A stretch of 64,000 nt of DNA from NCBI GenBank assembly GCA_024760905.1, contig CM045745.1:19592782-19656781 (forward strand), given 5' to 3'. The translations under genes were made by a program, and so were the position numbers. Positions 27,864 through 43,100 of this stretch are shown here, piece by piece. Below the pieces are notes generated by a model. The model worked only from the letters and a program-made list of their open reading frames with translations, was not told where the DNA came from and ran no database searches. The DNA is from Plotosus lineatus (Eukaryota; Chordata; Actinopteri; Siluriformes; Plotosidae). Position 1 is the stretch's first letter, and each line of letters opens with the position of its first letter.

Positions 27864-30800
27864 TGCTGATAATGATAAGCATGTAGCATGGGTTTTATGA
27901 ACAACAACGGTACCATTCCCGTTTCGCAGCACAGAAAATATTAATTATTGTGTGAAGTTGTACCATTCATGCGCTGCCATTATGAGTTTGATTTAACTGT
28001 CTGAATTAATACATAACATTGCTAAAGCATTCAAGCACATCATGCATCTACTGGCCTTAAACCTGTTCCAATTCTATATGCATAGCACACATAATACCAC
28101 AATTCAACTCATTTATCTCAATGTTACACTTTTCCCAGCTTCAATAAAACATTAAAATATACTTATCTTTTATTGAAGTCCATGTGAAACAAACAAAAAA
28201 AAGCCTGTCCACCTCACAACAAAAAAAAAAGCCTGGATGTGATTCCCAGCCTGGGCGTTTCTGTGTGGTGTTTGCATGTTCTCCCTGTGCCTGCGTGGGT
28301 TTCTTCCGGGTACTCCGGTTTCCTCCCACAGACCAAAAACCATGCACTGTAGGTTAATTGGTAAGGTCTGTTGGGCTTTTTACACCCGAGCCGTGTGGCT
28401 CATCAGGCCGATGCTTATCCCCGTTTTCTGTAGCGTGAAACAACTAGGAGTTCAACTCCTCCTGGATGGGACGCTAGTTCATCACAGGTTACCTTCCCAG
28501 TATATTTTTACTGGTACCCATTTATACTGCTGGGTGAACAGAGGCACACTTGTGGTCGAGACCTTGCCCAGGGGTCTTAGCGCAGTGGGGGTCTCACTGG
28601 GATTTGAACACACAACCTCCCCATCGTGAGCGCAGCACCCTAACCACTATGCCACCGGCCCCACACCAGTAGGTTAATGGGCTATTCCAGATCTCCCCCA
28701 GGTGTGAATGGTTGTGTGTGTTGGCCGTGCGATGGCCCGGTGAGCTGTCCAGGGAATACCCTGCCCTGGCCCAAAGTCGGCTGAGATGTGCGCCAGCCTC
28801 CTTGCCACCCTAATTAGGATTAAGTGGTTCAGAAAATGAATTAATGATTGAAACAAAACACATTTTTTAACACATTATGCAAGTCATGAGACAGTTATTG
28901 AAACTGTGTGAGAAGTCTCAAAACTATATGACATAGCTGTGTAGTTTTACTGTTCAACAGCTTTCCATCATTTCTTTGTTCAGGATTGTTTAGGCAGGTT
29001 ATAAATCATGAATCAGTGATGCATTAGGATCATACCCAGCACAACCCCTCCCACAAGCACAAACAAGTTGATTTAAAAAAAAAAAAATTGGAGATAACAT
29101 CCAATTATATTCCATTAATTATAATGTTTAATGGGTGAACTCGCCTACAATTTAGCTTCTTACATTGCTTTGAACTTGAGACGAAGCAGAGCTCTTCTGT
29201 TTTGTAGCTAACCTTTAAAATATGCTAGAGTTAAGAATCCCCACACTGGATCAATTTTATTTTATTTTTTTAAATACAGTGGTACCTCACCTTACGAAAG
29301 TCTCACCAAACGAAAAATGCAGGTTACGAAAATAATTTTCCTAAAATTTTTGTCTCAGGATACGAAACAAGTTCACATTTCGAAAGCGCCATCTTAAAAA
29401 TTCAAACGCACTATTCAAACAATGCACAAGCTGCTCTCCCATCAGTGACATTCAAACATCCCGCCCCATTGGGCTCCTATTGGCTAACAACTGAGCTGTC
29501 TTTATGTCACCTTCACTCAAGCGCCATCTTGGACAGGTCCACCTGACACCATCTTGGACAGGGATCCCATTGGCTGGGAGGGATGACGCAGCTACCTCCC
29601 ATTGCCTATTATAGAGCTGAATCTACTATTATGCTTTTCGTGTTAAGGACAGAGTTACTGTTGTTTTATGCTTTATTTCTTGACTCAGTCTTTTAACCTT
29701 CCATAAACATTTGTAAGATTATAACTCTGCTCAGAAGACATGGTGCACGCACGCACGAGAAGAAGAAATGGGCTCAAGTGATAACACAATGGAATATGGT
29801 CAAACCCGTCTACCATCGATACGATATTGAACCAGAAGGAGGTCTTTAAAGGGTTTAGGGGGTAGGATTGGGAACCTTGGAATGAATCACGCGTTTTACA
29901 TGTAAAATGCGGTTCAACTTGCAAAAAATGTAGGTTACGAAAAAAGCTCTGGAACGGATTAATTTCGTAAGGTGAGGTACCACTGTATACAAGTTCATCA
30001 ATCTGTCAGTTTGGTGGCAGAGTGGTTAGCACTGCCAAATCACTGCAAGAAGGCCCGGGGTTTTAGTCCTGGGCTCAGCTTTGGCATGCATGTTCTTAAA
30101 TAGCTTGTTTGGGTTTCCTCTGGGAACTTCGGTTTCCTGCCACACTCCAAAGACATGTACATTAGGCTAACTGCCTCTTTCAAATTTCCCCTAGATGTGA
30201 GTGGGAACGGTTGTGTGGGTTGGCCCTGTCATGGTCTGATGAGCTCATCATTGTCAGCTCGCCCATTGTCGGCCTCCCTACAACCCTAATAGCACTAATT
30301 GCTTTGGCAAAAAAGCCAAGTGAAGAGTGAACTTCACCAACATACAAATCAATCCACATTCAACTACCAACACTGCACATGTACAGAGCGTAACGAATAT
30401 GGTGGTTTCAGCACCCTTTGCACACATGCCCCCCAATGTTGTGGATGAGAAAGGATTGCTATTAGGAATTAATATTACTTTGATTATTGTTATTAGTACA
30501 ATATTAACATATTTTATCTGGTGGGACAAACTCAAATGTACAGTGTGACTTGTTTATACTGGATTTAATTAATATAAAGCTCTTCACTTTTTGTCAAAAC
30601 GTCGAACCCATCACACCTCATTAGCATTCCTCATAGTTTGTCTGTCACTAAGCAAGCTAATAGAGCTTAATCATCTGCAAGACTGATATTGATCACTTAA
30701 TCAGACTTCTTTGAGTATCAGAACCACACACATCCATGCTCGCATACAGCACATGATTAAAATTGTTCAGTGTTACAGTCTGCCGTCTTACCACATTAAT

Positions 30801-33800
30801 GCCACCAGAATTTTCATGACTGCACATGCCTTCAAGGGGAGCCATGCCAATAGTGGTGCCCTTGAATATCACGCCCCTGCCAAGGAAAAAGAAAAGATAC
30901 ATCAATAAGCATTAGCTGCGTGAGCTAATAGTCACGACTGAGTGATGGGAACAGTGGTGACCTGACGTGTTCGCTGCGAGCAAAATGAAAAGAGCCATCG
31001 ATTACTAATAAAGCAAGAAAACCGAGAGACTGAAACCGTACAGTTGTGAATGATGAGGCGTTAACATAAATGTCAATTTTCAGTTACATAAACGAAAATC
31101 CAATATGAATGAATTACTCATGGGTGTTTAGAATTAATATGTGATCTAAAATTGTGCCATTTTAAAAAAATGATTACATTCTCTGCGATGGCCTAGTGAG
31201 TTGTCCAGGGTGTACTCTTCCCTCATACAGAGTTGGCCGAGATGGGTGCTAACCTCCCCGCAACCCTTTTAATTAGGATTAAGCGGTTCAGAAAATGAAT
31301 TATGAATAAATGATTACATTCTGTTTTGACTGCCTTGGTCATCAACTTCGATTGACAAATATTCATTTCCGGATAATGATTTCCATTTTATTATTATTAT
31401 CACCATTTTATTACACATTACCTTTCAGCTACTCGCTGATCCTGATGATCAACCCCATATCAGTACACTCAGACGGATCATCTTTCATAGCCTATTCCAT
31501 TACTAATCTCATAGATACAGATATGCCTACGCCAAATCTCTACCATCACTCAAGGCAACTGCACCATATACTACATTGCCCAGCCTAAAAAAAACATTGT
31601 GCACTGTAAGATTTTCATGGAGTGCACATAGCCTTGGTCTCAGCAAGTAATCTTCCTGGAATTGTTGTTTCAGTCAGGTCGAGGCTCAGCAACATTAATA
31701 TGGCAACAAAAATGAAGTCAACTGAAGACCTCAATGCAGTAAATGAACAGGTTATCTCATCGGACTTTTTTCTTCCCTGATTATACGAATGTACAATGGG
31801 GACTCAACTAATGAGTGGTTCAGGGTCCTTAACCCTTGTGAAAGTTTTTGGGGCATGCTGGAAAAGACTTTATGGAGTGTTTTTTCCATGTCAGTGAACC
31901 AAACATTGGATGGAAGAATTTTATTATGTGGCTTAAGTTTGCTGAAGCAGTAACATGGGGATTAAATGCTGAGATCAATGCTAAAAACATTTTCAAGAAA
32001 ATATTAAGGTGTGTGACTTTTTTTGGCTGGGCAGTGTATAGATACATTCTATTCTAGAAGATCACAATCATTTCAGTTTACGTAAATATATTTACAGACG
32101 CTCCCTGACTTACGTTCATCCGTTTTACGTTTTTTTTTTTTTTTATTTTACGGGGGGGTTTTTTCCAAAAAAAAAAAAGTCAAATTTTGAGTTTAGACGT
32201 ACCTACATAGTATGCTGACATACTGATGCTGCATACATTGTTTACAAACTACAGACTGAGTGTATATTTATATATATATGTAAGTTATATAGCGCGTTAC
32301 CCTTGTGTTAAGATGTCGTCTCTGTGATCTTTGTGTTTACACTGTTTTGCGGACTTTTGTAACCCTAAGCAAATATGGTTGGTCAGAAGCATAAGCTTAC
32401 TAGCATGGGTGCAAGTCTCATACACAGAGATGAATTAACTATCTGCTCAGATCGGCACAATCTACCATGCATACTCAGTTAAGCAAAGAGAGTTGTAATA
32501 TGAATGAAAACCCGAATGCACAAAGTACAGAACAATTACAGATATTTATTATCTTTTAGCAGAATCCTAAGAGTGTATACTTATTTTTATATTAGTATTC
32601 ATTGGGATTTGTACTTGTTCTTTGTATGCATCTCTTGAATAAAGTTTTCTGAATTACTTACACAAAAGAAAGAACTCTCTGCTTTGCTGGGATTCACATC
32701 AGTGCAGGCTGTGTTCTAAACGAGTTCAATGACACCCTTGTGCACTTGAAAGACTGGAAGTCTGTATAACCCACAGCAAGTACACTATTTTTGCAAGTAC
32801 ACTTCTTTCGGTATTGAGCGCTTCACATATTGTAAGCGTGATTGGCTGTTTTAAGCTTTGTGTAAAGTGGCTCGGTATAAATAAGTGACTTTGTTGAAAT
32901 TAATGTTGATATTATTTGATATTATTTTACAATGTTATGTTTATAATAATTGATTTAGGGGTGTTTTGTGAGATACGGTAATGGTATTTATGGATGTATA
33001 GTACAGTATGAGCGTCATACGTCACTGTAACAACTTGCGTTCACTTTCAACTTGCGTTCGGCCATCCGGAACCAATTAAAAACGTAAGTCGGGGAGCGTC
33101 TGTAATGTGTTTTAGGGTGGAGTTTTCATTTAGCGGTAAATCAAGTTCATCAGTGTTGCTAGTACCAGTGAAAATGTTGCTTTCTCCAAACTCATTAGTC
33201 TACATGTCTATAAAAGATCTCAAAATATAATTCAATATCTAAGATATGGAAAAAAGCATTCAGAAGATCCGTAAATGTACTCCAAACACACAAAGTTCCC
33301 GATCGATCTATACCATCCACTCGAATTTATATTAATTTATGCATAATTGCTTACAGGCACCTCGCAATGTTAAGGGAAAGGGAAATACTGTACAGTACAG
33401 TACTCCATATGAAGCAGGTCTACTTTTTCACAAGTATTTGACGGTTTAAGATCGTTTGTGGGAAGGTGACTAACGTGAGAAGTTGTGCGTTGTCATGTTT
33501 CTTGCTGGACTTGAGCTTCTGTCTCCACTGCAGGAAGGACCACAGAGTGGCGTTGGGCTCTTCATTGATAATGCATTGATCATGTTCTGTCCACACCTCA
33601 AGACCAATCAGAGGCACTCGGATATTCAGAGGTCTATAAAACTGACCAATCACAACACAATATGTTAGAAGAGATAGGCAAGCTATATCAGACATTACCA
33701 ATATTACTTCATGTTTTGATAATTTTATTCAAATAACGACTACCAACTGCATGATTAGAAGCATGTGCTTTTATATGTTAATCTTTGTGGAAAAATATTC

Positions 33801-34145
33801 TTGTAATAATAATAATAATAATAACTACAATAAAAATAATAAAACATTGGGGTCAAAAATTCTGAAACCAATAAAGAAAGTTATTACTTCTGTATTATAT
33901 AGAGAGTGATTTCAAATAATGTTATCACCAATGGCTTGAGTATAAATGTAAAAAGTAATTTTTTATTTAACATTTCCTTTCTGTATTTAATGACAGTGTG
34001 CACTAGAGCAGCCATGGCTTCCATAACTTTGTGTAAAATGTCATGATTAATGTTCGGTACCTGCGTCAGCGCATTGTGCTCATGACACACATTTCATCAT
34101 CAGCACATTCAGGTCGAACAGTCTACACTAGTTGATATGGATACA

Positions 34146-34198
<53 letters not shown>

Positions 34199-37100
34199 CC
34201 TGAGCACACATGCGTATATTCTAAAGTTTTGAAAGAAGGTTTTTTTTGTTTTTCTTTTTGTAAAATCAAGATTAACCATAAAAGAAGCTCCTCTTCTCCT
34301 GAGTTGTGAACTGCCATGCATCTCTTATCTTTTTTTCTTCTTCTTTTTTTTTTTTATTTGTGGATCGTCCTACTTTCGAGGCCATGCTTTTGCAAGAAAT
34401 TCATAAAATGCATGCGCATAAACAGAAATCCATATTTAGGAAGAACTCAAGAGAGCACTGGAGACTTCATGCACATATCTCCATACAAGTTGCATGAAGT
34501 CATGCTGGCTGAATTAAACTTGGGTTTAGATCAAATCCATGGGTGTGTCATCTCCTGGAAATGTCCAGTGGAAAGAAAAAATCTTAAGTATGTGACCTTT
34601 TATGTGAAGGAGATAAATATGTCACAACTTGGCTTAAATTTACACACTGCCCAACAAATCCCACAGAACTATGAATACTGACGATATATTTTAAACATAT
34701 CTTTATTTCTTCTTAAACTTTATTCCCAGATCTACATGAAGATAAAAAACACCAAGTTTAATCTGGTCTCAGACATTCAAAAAGCCATTGTACATCCTGA
34801 ATGTATTTCATAATGTGACTTTTTGACATTTTGCCCAACTCGAATCAATGATGTACCAATTATTAAAACTGCAGTTTAATATGTAATGCAGAGTGGAGGA
34901 GTGGATCCCAGTGTGCACACACTCTGCTCTGGTCACAACTGGACATTTTACATTATGAGCTAATTACAAAACAACAGTGAGATGGCAAATAAAACATTTA
35001 ATTAAACAATAATGAGAAATGAGTAATTACTATGCTGCATATAACACGTACCTTATCAACGTAATTGGCAATTTCCATTATTCTTCGTTTGGTTTTTTCA
35101 AGGTCCTTGTTTTGCTTTCTGTACTATTAAATTAAAAATGAAATAATGTGACAATACATAAAAAACTTAGTTAATAAATGGCCAAAAACACAACAGTGAC
35201 TAATTTAAAAATCTATAATAAAACAGACTGATAATGAGATCTTGTTCTTCTATTGAGAATTGCAAGGACAAACACTTGCATAAGAAGCAGCTGAAGCAGA
35301 AATTATATTAGGTCTTAATATTCATTTACACCATCCTCTGGAGCACCGAGGCCGCACTTTGAACAGGATGGCAGTGAAAAATTGTGTGACTGAAACAAGT
35401 GCTTTATTTAAAAAGTTGTGAAGAATGTTGTAACAATGCAACCAGGGGAGGGGGGCAAGGACAAGCCAGTGTTCTTTCTCACACCGGTCCCAAGCCCGGA
35501 TAAATGCAGAGGGTTGTGTCAGGAAGGGCATCTGATGTAAAAACTATGCCAAACCAAACATGTCAATCATTAATATGACTTCCAAACCGAATTGGTCGAG
35601 GCCCGGGTTAACAACGACCGCCATCAGTGCTGTTAATCAACAGAGTGCTGGTGAAAACTGGACTAGTGTTAGTCGAAGAAAGAGAGGCAGGAGGCATGTC
35701 CGTAAGCAGACACAAAAGAGGAAAGGCATGAGTCTAGGACTGAGAGTAGGGACTATGAATGTTGGAACTATGACAGAAAAAGCTAGAGGGCTGGCTGACA
35801 TGATGCAGAGGAGGAAGGTGACCATACTGTGTGTTCAGGAGACCAGGTGGAAAGGTAGCAAGGCTAGAAGCTTAGGAGCAGGGTTTAAGCTGTTTTTATC
35901 ATGGTGTGGATGGGAAGAGAAATGGAGTAGGAGTCATATTGAAGGAGGGGTTGGTCAGGAATGTTCGAGAAGTGAAAAGAGTGTCAGACAAAGTGATGAG
36001 TCTCAAGGTAAAAATTGAAGGTGTGATGTTCAATGTTGTTAGTGCTTATGACCCACAGGCAGGATGTGAGCTAGAAGAGAATGAGAGATTCTGGAGTGAG
36101 TTAGATGAAGTGATGCAGAATACCCCCAGAGGTGAAAGAGTGGTCATTGGGGCAGACTTCAATGGACATGTTGGTGCAGGCAACAGAGGGGACGAGGACG
36201 TGATGGGCAGGTTTGGTATCCAGGACAGGAAGACAGAAGGACAGATGACGATAGATTTTGCAAAAAGGATGGAAATGGCTGTGGTAAATACTTTCTTCTT
36301 GAAGGGACAGGAGCATAGGGTGACTTATAAAAGCGCAGGTACACAGTAGGCACACAAGTAGACTACATCTTGGGTAAACGATGCAATTTGAAGGAAGTCA
36401 GTGACTGCAAAGTAGTAGTGGGTCAGAGTTACCAAACAGCATAGGATGATGGTGTGCAGGATGACACTGATGGTGAGGAAGGTGCAGAAGGCAAAGGCAG
36501 AGCAGAAGTGGTGGAAGCGGAAAAAGGAAGAGTGTCGTGTTGTCTTCAAGGAGGAGTTGAAACAGGCATTGCTTCCAGATGTCTGGAGAACTACAGCTAA
36601 TGTGATCAGGAAGACAGGTAGGAGAGTACTTGGTGTGTCCTTTGGAAGAAAAGTAAATAAGGAGACTTGGTGGTGGAATGAGGAAGTGCAGGAGTGTGTA
36701 CAAAGGAATGGGTTAGCTAAGAAGCGAGACATATGAGAGTGCTACAGTCCCACCAAGAAGTGGGACTGATGAGAGTAAACAGGAGTATGTTTATGATGAC
36801 TTGTATGCTAGGTTGGACAGTAAGGAGGGAGAAAATGATTTATACAGGTTGGCACAGCACAGAAATATAAACGGGAAGGACATGCAGTAAGTTAGGGTGA
36901 TTAAGGACAGAGAGAGAAATGTATTGACTGGTGACAGAAGTGTGCTGGGAAGATAGAAAGAGTACTTTGAAGAGCTGATGAATGAGGAAAATGAGAGAGA
37001 GAAAAAAGAGTAGAAGAGGTGACCGTTGAGGACCAAGAAGTAGCAAAGATTAGTAAAGGTGAAGTGAGGAGGGCATTGAAGAGGATGAAGAATGGAAAGG

Positions 37101-40100
37101 CAGTTGGTCCTGATGACATACCGGTGGAGGTATGGAAGTGTCCAGGAGAGGTAGCAGTAGATTTTCTGACAAGAACATTCAACAAGGTCTTAGAGAGTGA
37201 AAGGATGCTGGAGGAATGGAGGAGAAGTGTGCTGGTGCCCATTTTTAAGAACAAGGGAGACATGCAGAGTTGTGGCAACTACAGAGGGATAAAGTTGATG
37301 AGCCGTACGATGAAGTTATGGGAAAGAATAGTGGAAGCTAGACTAAGGGCAGAGGTCAGCATTTGTGAACAACAGTTTGGTTTCATGCCAATAAAGAGCA
37401 TCACAGATGCAGTGTTTACTTTGAGGCTGTTAATAGAGTACAGAGAAGGTCAGAGGGAGCTCCATTGTGCCTTTGTTGATCTGGAGAAAGCATATGACAG
37501 GGTGCCAAGAGAGGAACTGTGGTATTGCATGAAGAAGTCTGGAATGTTGGAGAAGTATGTTAGAGTGGGACAGGACATGTATGAAAGATGTATGACAGTG
37601 GTGAGGTGTGCTGTTGGTGTGACAGAAGAGTTCAAGGTATAGGTGAGATTGCATCAAGGATCAGCTCTGAGCCCCTTCTTTGCTATGGTGATGGGCAGGC
37701 TGACAGATGAGGTTAAACAAGAATCTCCATGGACTATCATGTTTGCAGATGATATTGTGATCTGTAGTGAGAGCAGAGAACAAGTGCAGGAAAATCTAGA
37801 GAGGTGGAGGTATGCCCTGGAAAGGAGAGGAATGAAGGTTAACCTCAGTAAGAGAGAATACATGTGTGTGAACGAGAAGGACCCAAAAGGAATGGTGAGG
37901 TTACAGGGATCAGAGATAAAGAAGGTGGAGGATGTTAAGTATTTAGTACTTAGTACTTAGGCTCAACGGTCCAGAGCAATAGAGAGTGTTGAAAAGAGGT
38001 GAAGAAGCGTGTGCAGGCAGGTTAGAATGGTTGGAGAAAAATGGCCAGTATGATGTGTGAGAGAGAGTTTCGACAAGAATGAAAGGAAAAGTGGACAAGA
38101 CGGTGATGAGGCCAGCGATATTGTATGGTTTCGAAACAGTGGCACGAAGGAAAAGACAGGAGGCAGAGCTGGAGGTAGCAGAGATGAAAATGTTGAGGTT
38201 TTCTTTGGGAGTAACAAGGGTGGATAGGATCAGGAATGAGTACATCAGAGGGACAGCACATGTCAGAGGTTTTGGAGACAAAGTCAGAGAGGCTAGATTG
38301 AGATGGTTTGGACAAGTACAGAGGAGGGGATAGTGAATATATTGGTAGTAGAATGCTGAGCTTGGAACTACCAGGCAGAAGGCCGAGAGGAAGACCAATG
38401 AGGCGATTTATGGATGTGGAGAAGAAGGACATGAAGGTAGTTTGTGTAAGAGAAGATGATGCAAAGGATAGGGTGAGATGGAGGCAGGTGATTCGCTGTG
38501 ACGACTTCTGAAGGGAACAGCCGAAAGAAGAAGAGGAAAAGAATGTTGTACAAACTTTGAAAAATACTCTATTTAATAATGGAAATTGTTGAAATGAGGC
38601 TTTGTGCTATAGTCACTCTGCTTTGGGATCAGACCAGATGTACTAGCCTTCACTCCCTACATGCATTAAAAAGCTTTGGACACCCATGGTACTCTTGACA
38701 GGTCACTGTTTATCCTTCTTTGGACCACCTTTGAAAGGTTACTTACCACTACTGCATATCAGGACCACCTCACAAAACCTGCCACTCAGACCCTTAAAGT
38801 TGGTTTACAAGTAAGTGATTTTGTCTGAAAGCAGAGGCAAACTTTATTTTAAGGGAAATTGAATAAATTTGAACTGGAATTCACATATTTTTGGAAAAAG
38901 TTGGTTGAATTTGAGATAAATGATCCGTATTCAAGATGATGGTGAAATATTTTACATCTATGAAAAATTTGGTGCAAAATTACAAATTTTTATGTAAATT
39001 AGTTCCAAAGATATTTGAAGGCTTTTGAAGAGACTGCAAATTTTGAGCACAATGGTAGTATTTTGAACTGAAACCAACCAAAACTAATGCTGCGCTATAA
39101 TACTTATTTGTGAGTCCGCTTTTATGCCTGCTCATTTGTCGTATAAATTTGACAGCTGAGTGATAATCAATGAAAGCAAAATATTCAATCTTGTTCATTC
39201 AACTGTCTGTGATCACAATGTTTTTAATGTTATGGCTGATCAGTGTATATGGGTTTGATCACGAAAACTGGTAAATTTTCCAACTACCCAACTTCAAATT
39301 TGAATAAATATTTCCATGTCCAAGTTTATTTGTGAATTAATGCATCAAAATCTTTAGTGCATGCCTGGGAGATATCATATCAAAATATGTACGTATGGTG
39401 AACACAGTTTTTGAATTAATTCAAGTAATTCCGAGACCTCATTATTTTCACATCCTGCTGAGCTTCTACTTCGGTCTCTGAAGATCCAATAACCACATGA
39501 AACGGGGAACAGGTTCATGCACAATGAAACATGGAATTTGCATGTGTGTGGTAAATGCCCAGATTCAGCTGAGATGGGGACCAGCTTCCCTGCAATGCTA
39601 ATTAGGATTAACTGTTTCACAAAATGAATGAATCTCGGCCCAAAACGTATCACATGCACAAATACAACATGTCAGACAAAATAATATAATTCAGATACAT
39701 CCAGAGAAAAAAATTATATATATGTGTGTATATACTAGTCCTTCTCAAAAAATTAGCATATTGTGATAAAGTTCATTATTTTCTGTAATGTACTGATAAA
39801 AATTAAACTTTCATATATTTTGGATTCATTGCACACAACCTGAAACATTTCAGGTCTTTTATTGTTTTAATACTGATGATTTTGGCATACAGCTCATGAA
39901 AACCCAAAATCCCTATCTCAAAAAATTAGCATATCATGTTCAGGTAGTCTAAACGAGCTATTAACCTAATCATCTGAATCAACCAATTAACTCTAAACAC
40001 CTGCAAAAGATTCCTGAGGCTTTTAAAAACTCCCAGCCTGGTTCATTACTCAAAACCGCAATCATGGGCAAGACTGCCGACCTGACTGCTGTCCAGAAGG

Positions 40101-43100
40101 CCATCATTGACACCCTCAAGCAAGAGGGTAAGACACAGAAAGAAATCTCTGAGCGAATAGGCTGTTCCCAGAGTGCTGTATCAAGGCACCTCAGTGGGAC
40201 GTCTGTGGGAAGGAAAAAGTGTGGCAGAAAAAACTGCACAACCCAAAGAGGTGACCGGACCCTGAGGAAGATTGTGGAGAAGGGCCGATTCCAGACCTTG
40301 GGGGACCTGTGGAAGCAGTGGACTGGGCTACAGGTGCCGCATTCCCCAAGACAATCCACTTTTGAACCAGAAACAGTGGCAGAAGCGCCTGACCTGGGCT
40401 ACAGAGAAGCAGCACTGGACTGTTGCTCAGTGGTCCAAAATGCTTTTTTCAGATGAAAGCAAATTTTGCATGTCATTCGGAAATCAAGGTGCCAGAGTCT
40501 GGAGGACGACTGGGGAGAAGGAAATGCCAAAATGCGTGAAGTCCAGTGTCAAGTACCCACACTCAGTGATGGTCTGGGGTGCCATGTCAGCTGCTGGTGT
40601 TGGTCCACTGTGTTTTATCAAGGGCAGGGTCAATGCAGCTAACTATCAGGAGATTTTGGAGCACTTCATGCTTCCATCTGCTGAAAAGCTTTATGGAGAT
40701 GAAGATTTCATTTTTCAGCACGACCTGGCACCTGCTCACAGTGCCAAAACCACTGGCATTGGTTTACTGACCATGGTATTACTGGGCTCAATTGGCCTGC
40801 CAACTCTCCTGACCTGAACCCCATAGAGAATCTGTGGGATATTGTGAAGAGAAAGTTGAGAGACACCAGACCCAACACTGTGGATGAGCTTAAGGCCGCT
40901 ATCGAAGCATCCTGGGCCTCCATAACATCTCAGCAGTGCCACAGGCTGATTGCCTCCATGCCACGCCGCATTGAAGCAGTCATTTCTGCAAAATTCCTGA
41001 CCAAGTATTGAGTGCATCACTGAACATAATTATTTGAAGGTTGACTTTTTTTGTATTTAAAAACACTTTTTTTTATTGGCCGGATGAAATATGCTAATTT
41101 TTTAAGATAGGGATTTTTGGTTTTTCTTTACTTTTTTTGCCAAAATTATCAATATTAAAACAATAAAAGGCTTGAACTACTTCAGTTGTGTGTAATGAAT
41201 GTAAAATATATGAAAGTCTAATGTTTATCAGGACATTACAGAAAATAATTAACTTCATCACAATATGCTAATTTTTTTTAGAAGGACTAGTATATATAAA
41301 ACCTTTTCCAGCAAAATTGGTTGCAATGTGAGAACAAAAACATTTTGATTTTTTTTGTTGTTGTTCCTTATGTTGCATGCCATGTTATCACTGAAGTATC
41401 AACTGCAAGTATAAATAGTAGGGCATCCAATAAAGGTCTTCCATTGAAACTTATATAAGATAAACTTATCTTATATAAGAAACTTTTATATCAGATAAAA
41501 TCAATTCATGCTTCTGCAAGTGTCCAGTGGTGTCCATGGCAGATACATACGGAACCAAGCCATTTTTTGCTGTGGATTTATTTCAGACGTAATCAACAGG
41601 TAATCAATTTATTTACCAAATAAATCGGATGAATTTTATATCCATAGGATCTGAGTGACTTTAAAAGGGACACTTTATGATGTCTAGATTACAATATCAA
41701 ACTATATCCAAAACCACAGGTCTCGTTAGGTGTTCCTGATATTCTTCAGTTAGTATCTTACTTACTGCTTGGTAAAAAGGTACAAAGATAGAAGAACAAT
41801 AAACAGATTCACTGGCACCTAGCACTCACCGATGCATGGGGAGTGGAAGCTAGCCCGTTTGATCTGATTACACAGAACAGCACAAATAGCTGAAAAAAAG
41901 GTTGCTGCTGGCTATGATAGAAAGGTGTCACAACACTCAGTGAACTGCAAATTGCTGCATCTGAGGCTACCTAGCTGGAGTCCAGTGAGTGAACACATGC
42001 TTAACCCCCATAAGCTAAAAAGCAAAGTAAGATTAGAAAAGAGAAAGTGATTTGAACACCATTTGCTTGCTTTCTGTAGAAAAGCATTCTCAGCCTAAAC
42101 CTTAAGCTCAAACATTTACTATTATCACATTTAAAATGCAAGCTTGCTTTGTCCTCCCTGCTGTGGAAACCTCAGAGATATGGGTTGCTGAATTCTGGGT
42201 ATGAAATCTGCATAGTAGTTTCTACTCTGTAAGCTTTAATTACTATATTTGTTGGTGCAAAGGGATCAGGGGCTTACCAGTGTGTTGTCAGCAACTATAT
42301 AAAGCTCCATGTACTTGGTTGTGCCCTGGGCATTTCGTTTCACCTGCAAAAGTGAGAGGATTCAAGGTCAAAATGGTTACCGTGGTTACTTCGTTTACTG
42401 GCAAACATTTAACTTGCTATAAAACCACATTTTAACATCTATTAGTCATGCTCCTAAAACTTTTTAAAGTGGCTTAAACTCAGTTGCATTATGCAGAGAG
42501 CCGCCTGTGGCTGCATTCATTTTCCACATTTGAGTATAAAGCACACATTACTTACAGCAAGGGAAATTTGATTAAAAAATAGAAGGGCATCACCATTTTC
42601 ACCTCCATCACACCAAACATGGACATATTATCCGACTGCACACACAGACCCAGCAAGCTATCTACAGGACAAATCTATGCAATCCAAGAAAACTGCCAGG
42701 GTTGTGTGATGTAAAAATTAACTCAAGATAAATAATTTCAGTGCTTTTTCCACCTTTATGGTGACCTTTAATATATATATTTTAACCAAATCCAAAATCT
42801 TTCATGGGGTAAAACCTCCTGAAATAATGTGGTTGCCGAAGAGTGTACAGTATCTTATAGTTGGGGGTGTGGCTATATTCAAAATTAACTACAGTAATCC
42901 CATATAAACTCATGTCGAATAGTAGTCAGTACACTTCAGCCATCAACTCTTAAGACAAAATCAAGTTCAGCTATTGTAGATCATCTTCTTTTCCTTTCGG
43001 CTTTTCCCTTCAGGGGTTGCCACAGCAAAACATCCACCTCCATCTCACCCTATCCTCTGTATCTTCTACTCTTACTCCAACTACCTTCATGTCCTCCTTC

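Larger units (their letters stand above)
39633..41680. repeat. AT-rich dispersed repeat, copy 2, interrupted by a Tc1-like element
   Basis: Left part 39633-39734 and right part 41291-41680 match 10740-10809 and 11205-11690. The Tc1-like element sits at the central TATATA site. Confidence 0.65.

Noticed and set aside
36325..38432. Series of minus-strand open frames of 60-150 codons
   Set aside because: They are shadows of the purine-rich RTE LINE coding strand, whose endonuclease and RT motifs lie on the plus strand.
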